Source: Oscillospiraceae bacterium (GTDB lineage Bacteria > Bacillota > Clostridia > Oscillospirales > Ruminococcaceae). From it: DNA of 43,293 bases. The translations under genes were made by a program, and so were the position numbers. Shown here piece after piece: positions 18,007 through 26,491 of this stretch. Location of the stretch: positions 1 to 43,293 of the forward strand of contig JAGASN010000004.1 in the NCBI GenBank assembly GCA_017847875.1, read 5' to 3'. The notes beneath the pieces were generated by a model. It made no database searches and was not told the DNA's origin. It was given only the letters and a program-made list of their open reading frames with translations. Positions within the stretch are counted from its first letter, which is position 1. Each line of letters starts with the position of its first letter.

Positions 18007-18693
18007 TTAAAAATCAATTTTTTCTTTTAATGTTTCCAATGCTTTTTTCTCAATTCTGCTGACATAGGAACGTGAAATTTCAAGTTTTTCGGCAACTTCC
18101 CTTTGAGTAAAAGCTTTTCTTCCTAAAAGCCCGTATCTCAGATAAATTATTTCCTTTTCTCTGGGAGAAAGTTCAGAATCTATAATTTTATAAAGTTTTT
18201 CTGAATTTAATTTTTCTTCAATATCTTCGCTTATGGATTTTTCATCGGCCATAATATCCATTATTGAAAGTGCATTTCCGTCTTTATCACATTCAATAGG
18301 TTCAGAAAGTGAAATATCCTGAGCATATTTTTTTTTGTTTCTGAAATACATCAGTATTTCATTTTCAATGCATCTTGCGGCATATGTGGCAAATTTTGTA
18401 CCTTTTTCATAATTGAAGGTTGAAACAGCTTTTATAAGTCCGATTGTTCCGATGGAAACCAAATCGTCCTGCTCCGATGAGTTGCTGTAATATTTTTTGA
18501 TAATATGAGAAACAAGTCTTAAATTATGTTCGATAAGCTTATTTCTTGAAACTTTGTCACCTTCCCCCATTTTTCTGAAACATTCTCTCTCTTCTTCGGC
18601 AGAAAGCGGTTTCGGAAAAGAATTAGCTGCAGTTACATGAAGCGCAAAGAAAATTATTCCGGATAAAATTCCTATAAGAAACAAATAATCCAA
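18007..18693 (-). CDS. sigK: Sporulation sigma factor sigma-K (pro-form)
   Basis: The 228-residue sigma-70 family protein has a hydrophobic N-terminal stretch (about residues 3-24) before PLSAEEERECFRKM. That fits the pro-sequence of sigma-K, cleaved in the mother cell by the SpoIVFB protease. Region 2 reads IEHNLRLVSHIIKKYY, DDLVSIGTIGLIKAVSTFN, KFATYAARCIENEILMYFR. Region 4 reads LSPREKEIIYLRYGL, FTQREVAEKLEISRSYVSRIEKKAL. The gene is continuous, with no skin-type interrupting element. The start is TTG with GGGGTG upstream. Neighbouring yqfC/yqfD agree with a late-sporulation role. The alternative, sigma-E, is less likely because of the short pro-sequence and the FPKPLS motif. Confidence 0.92.
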   Translation of the reverse strand: MDYLFLIGILSGIIFFALHVTAANSFPKPLSAEEERECFRKMGEGDKVSRNKLIEHNLRLVSHIIKKYYSNSSEQDDLVSIGTIGLIKAVSTFNYEKGTKFATYAARCIENEILMYFRNKKKYAQDISLSEPIECDKDGNALSIMDIMADEKSISEDIEEKLNSEKLYKIIDSELSPREKEIIYLRYGLLGRKAFTQREVAEKLEISRSYVSRIEKKALETLKEKIDF

Positions 18694-18760
18694 ATTATCA
18701 CCCCGTTTGAATAAATATATTAAAAAGGTTTTTAAAATTGCATGTCCTTTCGCGGTTCTG

Positions 18761-18789
18761 TTGTTTTTAATTTTATTTGGGTGTATAAT
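18761..18789 (+). promoter_or_regulatory. Promoter of the M3 peptidase gene
   Basis: TTGTTT (18761-18766), 17-nt spacer, TATAAT (18784-18789), about 30 bases upstream of the start. It lies in the sigK/M3 divergent spacer. Confidence 0.75.
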
Positions 18790-18820
18790 AAAAACATAAT
18801 TTAAAAAGGAGTTGAAGCAA

Positions 18821-20515
18821 TTGAAAGTAAGCGAAATGCCTTATGAGCATATTCAGTTTGATGAATTTGAAAAAAATGCTCTTGAAGTTATAAACGGAGT
18901 CAAAAATTCAAAAAGTGCAGACGAAGTTCTTGAATGGCGCGAAAAATATCGTGAACTTGTAATAAAATATTCTACCGCACAGAATATTTCCTATATCAGA
19001 TACAGCTGCAACACTGCTGATGAATTTTACGTAAAAGAAAATGACTATTTTGATGAGATTGGCCCCCAGGTGGGTAATCTTATGAATATGTATAATGATG
19101 CTCTTCTCAATTCTCCTTTCAGAGCTGAACTTGAAGAAAAACTTTCTCCTGTTTATTTCAGACATATGGAAGTTCAGAAAAAAGCAATGTCTCCGGAAAT
19201 CATCGAAGATATGATTGAGGAAAACAAGATTGTTTCCGAATATTCCAAACTCATGGCCGGAATGGAATTTGAATTCCGCGGTGAAAAGCTCAGCAGAGCT
19301 GCTCTTGCCGGTTTCTTCAAATCCGATGACCGCGAAACACGTAAGGAAGCATATACCGTACTCGGAACCGTTATGAACGGCTATACCGAACAACTTGACG
19401 ATATTTATGACCGTCTTGTTAAAGTTCGTACCAAAATGGCGCAAAAACTTGGCTACAAAAACTTTGTGGAACTTGGTTATTATCGTATGGAACGTGTTTG
19501 CTACGACAAAAATGACGTTGAAACTTTCCGCAAAAACGTTCTTGAATCAATTGTTCCCGTTGTCGCAAAACTTCGCAGTGAAAACGCAAAAAATCTTGGC
19601 ATTGATAAATATATGATTTATGATAATGATGTTATCATTCCCGGCGGTGATCCAAGACCTTCCGGCAACAAAGAGGACATTTTCAATGCCGCGAAAGAAA
19701 TGTATCACGAAATGAGCGAAGAATCTGCCGCATTCATTGATCTTATGCTTGAAAACGATGCATTCGACGTTGATTCCAGAAAAAACAAATGGGGCGGCGG
19801 TTATTGCACCGAAATTCCGAAATATAAACAGCCCTTCATTCTTGCAAATTTTAACGGTTCTGCAGACGATGTTGACGTTATGACTCATGAAGCCGGACAC
19901 GCTTTCAACGCTTTTCTTATTGCTGATAACAAATTTGCTCTTGAAATCGGTTGCGGCGGAATGGAAACTGCGGAAACTCATTCAATGAGCATGGAATTCT
20001 TTGCATGGAAATATATTGATAAATTCTTTGGAGAAAACGCGACCAAATATAAATTCATGCATGCTCTCGGTGCCCTTTCCTTCATTCCCTACGGAACCAT
20101 TGTTGACTATTTCCAGCATATTGTTTATGAAAACCCGGAAATGACTCCTGCCGAAAGAAACGAAACCTGGAAAAAGCTTTGCGCAGAGTTCCTTCCTCAT
20201 ATTAATCTCGAAGGTGTTCCCTTCCTTGAAGACGGACGCAGATGGCAGTATCAGATGCACATTTATGAATCTCCCTTCTATTACATCGATTATTGCCTTG
20301 CACAGACCGCTGCATTTGGTTTCCTTCTTGCTTCCCAGGAGGATTATGACGATGCTTTTGCACGCTATATCCGTCTTATGAAACAGGGCGGCGAACAGTA
20401 TTATAATCTTCTTCTCGAAGAAGCGAAAATTCCTTCTCCTTTTAAAGACGGTGCTCTTAAAGAACTCGCTGAAAAAGTTGAAGCACTTCTCTTAAAAATC
20501 AAGGCAGAAATTTGA
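18821..20515 (+). CDS. M3-family oligoendopeptidase (PepF-like)
   Basis: The 564-residue cytoplasmic zinc metallopeptidase cleaves short peptides. The zinc site is MTHEAGHAFN (His356, Glu357, His360), with a third ligand Glu385 in AETHSM. A conserved GRRWQYQMHIYESPFYYIDYC block near the C-terminus (shown here as GRRWQYQ...PFYYIDYC) lines the substrate cleft in this family. No signal peptide is seen. I chose the TTG at 18821, 9 nt after AAAAGGAG; the TTG at 18812 abuts that site. It is monocistronic between its own promoter and terminator. It could degrade peptides imported by the nearby Opp system; that link is inference. Confidence 0.92.
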   Translation: MKVSEMPYEHIQFDEFEKNALEVINGVKNSKSADEVLEWREKYRELVIKYSTAQNISYIRYSCNTADEFYVKENDYFDEIGPQVGNLMNMYNDALLNSPFRAELEEKLSPVYFRHMEVQKKAMSPEIIEDMIEENKIVSEYSKLMAGMEFEFRGEKLSRAALAGFFKSDDRETRKEAYTVLGTVMNGYTEQLDDIYDRLVKVRTKMAQKLGYKNFVELGYYRMERVCYDKNDVETFRKNVLESIVPVVAKLRSENAKNLGIDKYMIYDNDVIIPGGDPRPSGNKEDIFNAAKEMYHEMSEESAAFIDLMLENDAFDVDSRKNKWGGGYCTEIPKYKQPFILANFNGSADDVDVMTHEAGHAFNAFLIADNKFALEIGCGGMETAETHSMSMEFFAWKYIDKFFGENATKYKFMHALGALSFIPYGTIVDYFQHIVYENPEMTPAERNETWKKLCAEFLPHINLEGVPFLEDGRRWQYQMHIYESPFYYIDYCLAQTAAFGFLLASQEDYDDAFARYIRLMKQGGEQYYNLLLEEAKIPSPFKDGALKELAEKVEALLLKIKAEI

Positions 20516-20525
20516 GCTTGAATAA

Positions 20526-20561
20526 AAAATAACCGAAGTTAAAAACTTCGGTTATTTTTAT
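20526..20561 (+). terminator. Terminator of the M3 peptidase gene
   Basis: A 13-bp stem (20528-20540 with 20544-20556, centred on ACCGAAGTT) with a short AAA loop is followed by TTTTTA. Confidence 0.85.
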
Positions 20562-20596
20562 AAAAAAAACACCGAACTCGATGGAGTTCGGTGTTT
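20560..20596 (-). terminator. Terminator of the opp operon / small membrane-protein gene
   Basis: A 12-bp stem (20568-20579 with 20584-20595, core ACACCGAACTC) with a 4-nt loop is followed on the minus strand by eight T. It faces the M3 terminator, so the two convergent units are each closed. Confidence 0.88.
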
Positions 20597-20602
20597 TCAT
20601 TT

Positions 20603-20878
20603 TTAAAGCATGCCCGTAAGAAAACAGGCGGCAACAATCATAATTATAAGAATAATTAAAGCAACCGGAACAATCATTCCCAAAGCGGAAATAATCATTG
20701 CCGCAAGGTCGCCTTTTTCCATTCTGTCCGCAAGCTGAATTTCGTCTTCAATCGATTTTGGATCGATAGCTTCGCGTTCATATTCAACATGCTCATCATG
20801 ACCGTTTTGTTCAGCCTGGAGCTCGAACGCACGGTCAACTTTTTTGGAAAAAAGCATAAACAAGTTTCGCCTTGCCAT
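20603..20878 (-). CDS. Small protein with C-terminal membrane anchor, function unknown
   Basis: The 91-residue protein is not recognised. The N-terminal 20 residues are basic (MARRNLFMLFSKKVDRAF), the middle is strongly acidic (HDEHVEYEREAIDPKSIEDE), and residues about 64-88 form one long hydrophobic helix. It is a predicted tail-anchored or single-pass protein with most of its length in the cytoplasm. I chose the ATG at 20878, 10 nt after AAGGAG. It lies 32 bases after oppF with no terminator between, so it is probably the last gene of the opp operon. Confidence 0.7.
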   Translation of the reverse strand: MARRNLFMLFSKKVDRAFELQAEQNGHDEHVEYEREAIDPKSIEDEIQLADRMEKGDLAAMIISALGMIVPVALIILIIMIVAACFLTGML

Positions 20879-20910
20879 TTTTTTCAAGCTCCTTTTTTAA
20901 CTAAATTTAA

Positions 20911-22446
20911 TTATTCCTGAACATTTTCTTTTCTTGCAAGCTTATGGTGGCAAGCAACAAAATGATTAGGAGAAACTTCTTCCCATTCCGGAACAACCTG
21001 TTTGCAAATTTCGGTGCAGTAAGCACATCTGGTGTGGAATTTGCAGCCTTTGGGCGGATTTACCGGGCTGGGGATATCGCCTTCGAGAATCTGAAGATCT
21101 TTATGACCTTCATCTTCGGTGGTAGGAATTGCATTAAGAAGAGCTTCGGTATAAGGATGAACGGGGTTATCAAAAATCTCCTGGGAATCTGCAAGTTCAA
21201 CCATGTTTCCGAGATACATAACGCCGATTCTGTCGGAAATATATTTTACAACAGAAAGGTCGTGAGTAATGAAAAGGTAGGTAAGATCCTGTTTTTCTTT
21301 AAGATCCTGAAGAAGGTTGATAATCTGTGCCTGAATGGAAACGTCAAGAGCAGAAACCGCTTCATCGCAAACAACAAACTTCGGGTTGGTTGCAAGTGCA
21401 CGGGCAATACCGATTCTCTGACGCTGACCGCCGGAGAACTGATGCGGGAAACGATGGAGGAAATAAGGTGCAAGACCGCATTCGTCCATTACTTCAAGAA
21501 CTCTTTCCTGCATACGTTCACCTTTGTTATGGACCATGTTGTGAGCAACCATGCCTTCGCTGATGATCTGACCGACACTCATACGAGGGTTGAGAGAGGA
21601 ATAAGGATCCTGGAAAATAAGCTGCATATCGCGGCGGAGTTTACGCATTTCGTCATATTCAAGACGAGCAAGGTCAATACCGTCATCGCGCATTGCTTCA
21701 TATTTATCAAATTCAGGTTCATCTTTGTGTTGTTCACGAAGCACATCGATTTCTTTTTTGACTTCATCAATCTGTTCCTGAACTTTAGCAATTTCAGAAT
21801 TGATTGCTTCAACTTTGCTTCTTGCGGAAGAAAGTTTGCTTTCGTCAACGCTGCCGGGTTTCTTGTTTTCATCAAACTCAAGATCACCAAGATTGAGCTG
21901 TGCTTTTCCAAGCTTTTCGATAAGAGCAGATTTCTGTTTTGCAAAACCGTATTCTTTGGAATATGCGGAAACAATTTCGCTTACGTTTTCGACAACAACA
22001 AATCCGCCGAAAATTTTAGTGATATTGAGCATAGCATCTTCCGCAAGTTTTCTTGCCTGGTCGAGTTCAGCATGTTTAGCATACTGTTCGGTCTCGGAAA
22101 GAGCTGCGTACTCGGCTTCAATTTTCTCTTTTTTCTGCTCAAGGTTTTTCCATTCATTACGAAGTTTGGAAAGGTTTTTGATGGTCTGCTCAACATATTT
22201 GGGAGCAAGGTCATCAAGAGAACGGCCATAATACATGGTACGGCCATAGGTCTGGTGGTAAAGCTGAAGAATGGTACGTCCGAGAGTGGATTTTCCGCAG
22301 CCGGATTCACCAACAAGACCAAAAGTTTCGCCTTTATAAATGTCGAGAGAAACTCCGTCATTTGCTTTGACAAAACGGCCTTTTTTCAAAGGGAAATATT
22401 GTTTAAGGTTGCTGATACTGAGCAGGACTTCTCTGTTATTTTCCAT
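20911..22446 (-). CDS. oppF: Oligopeptide ABC transporter ATPase OppF with a large coiled-coil insertion
   Basis: At 511 residues it is about 180 longer than usual OppF (310-330). Walker [10 protein letters not shown] is at 46-54. About residues 80-265 are an extra, highly charged helical segment ([33 protein letters not shown]) with one non-charged stretch ([18 protein letters not shown]). Then come the Q-loop [14 protein letters not shown] (Gln275), signature [14 protein letters not shown] (337-350), Walker [13 protein letters not shown] and switch His395. The C-terminal oligopeptide domain has four Cys (468, 474, 477, 481), the spacing of an iron-sulfur site in related DppD/F. All catalytic motifs are intact, so the ATPase should be active. 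It overlaps oppD by 11 nt. Confidence 0.92.
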   Translation of the reverse strand: MENNREVLLSISNLKQYFPLKKGRFVKANDGVSLDIYKGETFGLVGESGCGKSTLGRTILQLYHQTYGRTMYYGRSLDDLAPKYVEQTIKNLSKLRNEWKNLEQKKEKIEAEYAALSETEQYAKHAELDQARKLAEDAMLNITKIFGGFVVVENVSEIVSAYSKEYGFAKQKSALIEKLGKAQLNLGDLEFDENKKPGSVDESKLSSARSKVEAINSEIAKVQEQIDEVKKEIDVLREQHKDEPEFDKYEAMRDDGIDLARLEYDEMRKLRRDMQLIFQDPYSSLNPRMSVGQIISEGMVAHNMVHNKGERMQERVLEVMDECGLAPYFLHRFPHQFSGGQRQRIGIARALATNPKFVVCDEAVSALDVSIQAQIINLLQDLKEKQDLTYLFITHDLSVVKYISDRIGVMYLGNMVELADSQEIFDNPVHPYTEALLNAIPTTEDEGHKDLQILEGDIPSPVNPPKGCKFHTRCAYCTEICKQVVPEWEEVSPNHFVACHHKLARKENVQE

Positions 22447-23425
22447 GTCTGTCCTCCTTTTTGGGATAGAAGCAACGTACCTGATGATGTTCGTTTACAT
22501 GAACAAGCTGGGGTTCTTCTTCCCTGCATTTATCAGTGGCGTATTTGCAGCGCGGAGCAAATTTGCAGCCTTTGGGAAGGTCAAGCGGATGCGGAACAGC
22601 GCCGGGAATTGCTTCAAGACGGCTGTTTGCGGGAGTATCAAGTCTCGGAATTGAGAGCATAAGACCTTCGGTATAAGGATGGGAATGTTCGTTCTGGTGG
22701 AAGATTGTATGTGCCGGAGCCATTTCTACAACCTGTCCGCAATACATAACTGCAACATCGTCTGCAATCTGGTTGATAACACCGAGGTCGTGAGTAATGA
22801 AAAGAACTGCGGTGTTGTTTTTATCTTTAAGCTCGTTGATGAGTTTAAGAATCTGTGCCTGAATGGTAACGTCAAGTGCGGTGGTAGGTTCGTCTGCAAT
22901 AAGAATTTTGGGTTTGCAGGCAAGAGCCATTGCAATCATAACACGCTGACGCATACCACCGGAAAGCTGATGAGGATATTGTTTTGCAACAACTTCCGGA
23001 TTAGGGATTTTAACGTCTGCAAGAAGTTCAACAGCTTTAAGAGCTGCCTCTTTTTTGGTCATTCCCTGATGGTTGATAAGCGGTTCGCAAAGCTGTTTTT
23101 CAACAGTAAAAACCGGGTTAAGGCTGGTCATGGGTTCCTGGAAAATAACAGAAATATCATTTCCACGGATTTTATACATATCCTGTTTGGAAAGATTGAT
23201 GAGATCTTTTCCGTCAAAAGTAATGTCGCCGCTTTCGATATATCCGTTTTCATCAAGAAGACGGAGAACGCTCATTGCGGAAACGCTTTTTCCAGAACCG
23301 GATTCGCCAACAAGTCCGAGAACTTTACCGGAATCAAGGGAGTAGCTTACGCCGTTAACAGCTTTAACAATACCACGTTTGGTTTTGAAAAATGTTCTAA
23401 CATCTTTAAGTTCCAATAATGCCAT
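22436..23425 (-). CDS. oppD: Oligopeptide ABC transporter ATPase OppD
   Basis: The 329-residue ATPase is of normal length. Walker A GESGSGKS is at 40-47, Q-loop [12 protein letters not shown] near 96, signature LSGGMRQRV near 154-162, Walker [13 protein letters not shown] near 174-185, and the switch His in LFITHDLGV. The C-terminal oligopeptide/dipeptide domain ends with [15 protein letters not shown]. It pairs with OppF to power import through OppB/OppC. Unlike OppF it has no insertion, a useful internal control. AAGGAGGGG precedes the ATG. Confidence 0.95.
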   Translation of the reverse strand: MALLELKDVRTFFKTKRGIVKAVNGVSYSLDSGKVLGLVGESGSGKSVSAMSVLRLLDENGYIESGDITFDGKDLINLSKQDMYKIRGNDISVIFQEPMTSLNPVFTVEKQLCEPLINHQGMTKKEAALKAVELLADVKIPNPEVVAKQYPHQLSGGMRQRVMIAMALACKPKILIADEPTTALDVTIQAQILKLINELKDKNNTAVLFITHDLGVINQIADDVAVMYCGQVVEMAPAHTIFHQNEHSHPYTEGLMLSIPRLDTPANSRLEAIPGAVPHPLDLPKGCKFAPRCKYATDKCREEEPQLVHVNEHHQVRCFYPKKEDRHGK

Positions 23426-23440
23426 TTGCTTCTCCCCTCC

Positions 23441-25270
23441 TTATCTTCCGTTAGATTTGGGGTCAACCGCATCACGAAGAGCGTCACCCACAAGGTTGAT
23501 ACAAATGGTGCAGACACCGAAGATTGCTGCGGTGAATACCCAACGCCACCAATACTGCTGGATAACGATGGAGTTGTTTGCACCGTTGAGCATATTACCC
23601 CAGGTAGGAGTAGGCGGTGCAATACCGAATCCGAGGTAAGAAAGAGTGGATTCGGTGAGCATGCAGGTTGCAAAGTCAAGGGTTGCAGAAACAAGGATAA
23701 GGGAAAGAACGTTCGGAAGAATGTGACGGAAAACGATGGATTTTTCACGAACACCCATAGCCTGTGCTGCGGTTACATATTCCTGTTCACGCTGGCTGAG
23801 GATCTGTGCACGGATAAGGCGGCAGGTAGGCGGCCAGGAAAGAACACCGAGAACGACCATGATGAGGTACATTCTTTGTTCAACAGAAATTCTGGTACCG
23901 ATGATTGCGGAAAGAATCATTGCAAAAGGAATGAAAGGAAGACCGCCGATAACTTCTGCAATACGCATTACGATCATATCGGTCCAACCGCCGAAATAAC
24001 CTGCGATACCACCGAGAATGATACCGATGATAAGGGAAATTACAACAGCGATTGCACCAACGGTCATGGTAACCTGACCTGCGTTAACAAGACGGGTAAG
24101 AATATCACGTCCAAGGTCATCGGTACCGAGGGTATAACCTTTAAGACCCCAGGTTTCGGTTTCGCCGTCGGTGGTGATTGCATAGTTCTGATAGAAACCT
24201 GCGAAAACAGTTTCGATATCTTTTTCATTAACAGCTGCGGGAACGGTTGCCTGTTTATGAACATCGTTACCCCAGGAAATTACTTCGCCGTTTTCAAGAA
24301 GAGCGGTATAGTGTTTAAGACCGCCATAGAGTTCAACGGGTTTTGCGGCCATTTCGGGAACCTGGTCGATTCCGTCGCTGATGTTACCCCAAATGGTAAT
24401 CTTACCGTTTTCATTAACAACTGCAACAGTGTTACCGGTTGCGGAAATATCAACAATGTTGGTAAGGCCTTCGGGCATCTGGTCATGAATGGCGTTATTT
24501 TTGATACCGGTATAAACAACGGTACCGTCATCAAGAAGAGCTACACAGCTATAGGTGGTAAGAGCGATTTTTTCAATTCTGCCCTGATATTCTTCTTTGA
24601 TTTCGATATCCGCCATGTTTCCGTTACCCCATGCATAAAGGTAACCGTCTTCAGTAAGAGCGGCAGTGAACTGGAAACCTGCTTCAAGCTGTTTGAAGTT
24701 AAGGTTTTTCTTCATATTCATTGCGGAAACGATTTTGTCAGGAAGTCTGTCCTGTCCAAGACGGTCGGAACCCCAGACATAAACGTTGCCTTTGTCATCG
24801 ATTGCTGCAATGTGGTCATAACCTGCGGCAATGTGTTCTATATGAGCTTTCTGAACTTCTTTCGGAATTTCGCCGACGTCGATAACGCTGGTTACACGGG
24901 TATAACCCCAGGTGTAAATTTTACCGTCATTGTCGATACCAACGCCATAAGTTGTACCGGGGGTGATGTCTTTAACGTTGCCGTCAAGTTCATCCGGAAC
25001 AGAAAGCATTGTGGAAATCGGAGGAACGTTGGTCTGGGTGTTGTCCTGATAGGAAAGGTCAAGAACAAAGAACTTCGGACCGATCATAACAAAAAGGAAA
25101 ATGCAAAGGAAGATGATAAGACCGGTCATACCGAGCTTGTTGCTCATAAAGTTACGAACAATCATTCTGGTAGGGCTCTGGAGCTGTTCTTCTTCCATAA
25201 AGCTGAGCTGTTTGTTTCGGTTGCCGAAAAGGCGTCCGAAGAAGGAGGCAATTTTGTTTTCTTTTTTCAT
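23441..25270 (-). CDS. oppC: Oligopeptide ABC permease OppC with an inserted seven-repeat RCC1 beta-propeller
   Basis: The 609-residue protein is about twice the usual OppC length. A cytoplasmic N-terminus and first membrane helix (about 47-68) come first. Then follow seven repeats ending in WG or TG, each with an A-A-G/x-D-G-x-(V/I/L)-x-x-W-G pattern, at about 100-122, 143-167, 193-215, 231-255, 270-295, 311-333 and 351-375. After these, the OppC hallmark LGTDDLGRDILTR resumes at 381 and the remaining five helices follow, with the cytoplasmic EAA loop YVTAAQAMGVREKSIVFRH. Seven repeats are what a closed RCC1 propeller needs. By membrane parity it faces outside. All flanking permease motifs are intact, so this is an in-frame domain insertion rather than a broken gene. 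Confidence 0.95.
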   Translation of the reverse strand: MKKENKIASFFGRLFGNRNKQLSFMEEEQLQSPTRMIVRNFMSNKLGMTGLIIFLCIFLFVMIGPKFFVLDLSYQDNTQTNVPPISTMLSVPDELDGNVKDITPGTTYGVGIDNDGKIYTWGYTRVTSVIDVGEIPKEVQKAHIEHIAAGYDHIAAIDDKGNVYVWGSDRLGQDRLPDKIVSAMNMKKNLNFKQLEAGFQFTAALTEDGYLYAWGNGNMADIEIKEEYQGRIEKIALTTYSCVALLDDGTVVYTGIKNNAIHDQMPEGLTNIVDISATGNTVAVVNENGKITIWGNISDGIDQVPEMAAKPVELYGGLKHYTALLENGEVISWGNDVHKQATVPAAVNEKDIETVFAGFYQNYAITTDGETETWGLKGYTLGTDDLGRDILTRLVNAGQVTMTVGAIAVVISLIIGIILGGIAGYFGGWTDMIVMRIAEVIGGLPFIPFAMILSAIIGTRISVEQRMYLIMVVLGVLSWPPTCRLIRAQILSQREQEYVTAAQAMGVREKSIVFRHILPNVLSLILVSATLDFATCMLTESTLSYLGFGIAPPTPTWGNMLNGANNSIVIQQYWWRWVFTAAIFGVCTICINLVGDALRDAVDPKSNGR

Positions 25271-25288
25271 TTCAATTTACCTCCCCTA

Positions 25289-26308
25289 TTATTTATCAAT
25301 GCGGACACGCGGGTCAACAAAACCATAGCTAAGGTCTGTTACAAGCTGTCCGATAAGGCTTACAACGATATAGAACATCTGAATCGCAAGAGCAAGCTCA
25401 TAGTCGCGGTTCATAAGTCCTGCATAATAAAGAGCACCCATACCGTTGAGGCCGAATGTGTTTTCAATAATTACAGAACCACCGAAGATTCCGAGGAACC
25501 AGCTGATGATAACGGTGATTACAGGAAGAAGTGCGTTGCGCCAAGCGTGAGAATAGATAACAACTTTCTCGCGAAGACCTTTTGCACGTGCGGTACGGAT
25601 ATAGTCCATGCTGAGAGCTTCGATCATAGCTGCACGGACATAACGGGTCATACCGCCGAGAGAACCGAAAGTCATTACAATTACAGGAAGAGAAATGTAA
25701 TAAAGTCGGTCAAGGAACTGTCTGATTCCGGTGTAGGAAGCACCGGGAGTCTGGGAACCGGAAACCGGGAAAATTTCAAAGGTTACCGCAAAGAACCAGA
25801 TGAAAATAAGCGCAATAATATAAACCGGGATACTGTAACCTATAATAGTTACAACCTGAACGGCATTATCCACCTTGCCCTTTTTGTGAACCGCGCAATA
25901 GATACCGAGAGGAATTGTAATTGCCAGAGCAAGAATTGTGGAGAAAATATTGATGAAAATAGTGTTCTCCATTCTTTCCGGAATAACTACGGAAACGTCC
26001 TTCTTATAAAGTGAAGAATATCCGAAATATCCCTGAAGCATACCGTGATAAGTATCGGTCTGCTTGTCCTTCATGAAGCCCATCCATCTTGCATAGCGGA
26101 TCGGAATCGGGTCGTCAAGACCATATTCGTCACGAAGCTGCTGATATCTTTCCTCATATTCTTCGGGTTTTAAAGACATCTTGAGCGGTTCAAGCTCTGC
26201 ACGAGCAGGGTCAGTCGGGATAAGGTTGTAGATTGAGTACATCAGAAACGATACTACAAAGAAAACGATAACCATGTAGCCGATACGCTTGAGTACATAC
26301 TTTGCCAT
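25289..26308 (-). CDS. oppB: Oligopeptide ABC transporter permease OppB
   Basis: The 339-residue inner permease has a first helix (about 9-30, ending NLIPTDPA), a long extracytoplasmic loop (about 34-115) with GLDDPIPIRYARWM and GYFGYSS, then five more helices. The EAA loop reads YIRTARAKGLREKVVIYSHAWRNAL in two pieces around residues 235-262. Length and motifs are normal for OppB/DppB, with no extra domain. It forms the channel with OppC. It follows a 183-bp gap after oppA that contains a strong hairpin. Confidence 0.95.
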   Translation of the reverse strand: MAKYVLKRIGYMVIVFFVVSFLMYSIYNLIPTDPARAELEPLKMSLKPEEYEERYQQLRDEYGLDDPIPIRYARWMGFMKDKQTDTYHGMLQGYFGYSSLYKKDVSVVIPERMENTIFINIFSTILALAITIPLGIYCAVHKKGKVDNAVQVVTIIGYSIPVYIIALIFIWFFAVTFEIFPVSGSQTPGASYTGIRQFLDRLYYISLPVIVMTFGSLGGMTRYVRAAMIEALSMDYIRTARAKGLREKVVIYSHAWRNALLPVITVIISWFLGIFGGSVIIENTFGLNGMGALYYAGLMNRDYELALAIQMFYIVVSLIGQLVTDLSYGFVDPRVRIDK

Positions 26309-26420
26309 CTACAAAACCCTCCTTTTCTCTTTTTTTAAATGTAGTAACATATATATTAAACCCAACAATTAGGGAATAATCTTCGAAATTTAAATATATT
26401 TATAATACCTATATAAACCG

Positions 26421-26456
26421 TCAAAAGACGAGGGCAGGCAAAGCTGCCCTCGTCTT
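26421..26456 (-). terminator. Strong hairpin between oppA and oppB (leaky terminator or mRNA stabiliser)
   Basis: A 13-bp perfect stem (26425-26437 with 26444-26456, core GACGAGGGCAG) has a 6-nt loop and is followed on the minus strand by TTTTGA only. The short T-run suggests partial termination. Such hairpins after a binding-protein gene commonly raise its dose over the permease genes. The remaining ~110 bases to oppB are AT-rich and show no clear promoter. Confidence 0.7.
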
Positions 26457-26491
26457 GTTTCCCGTTAAATCAACAGGATTTTACAGGCAAA

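Noticed and set aside
18694..18760. Possible sigma-E promoter for sigK (CATGCAAT close to the sigma-E -10 on the minus strand)
   Set aside because: No matching -35 at the right distance; one half-site is not enough.
20944..26014. Long plus-strand frames opposite oppF and oppC
   Set aside because: Antisense shadows of motif-verified genes; no ribosome binding sites or family motifs.
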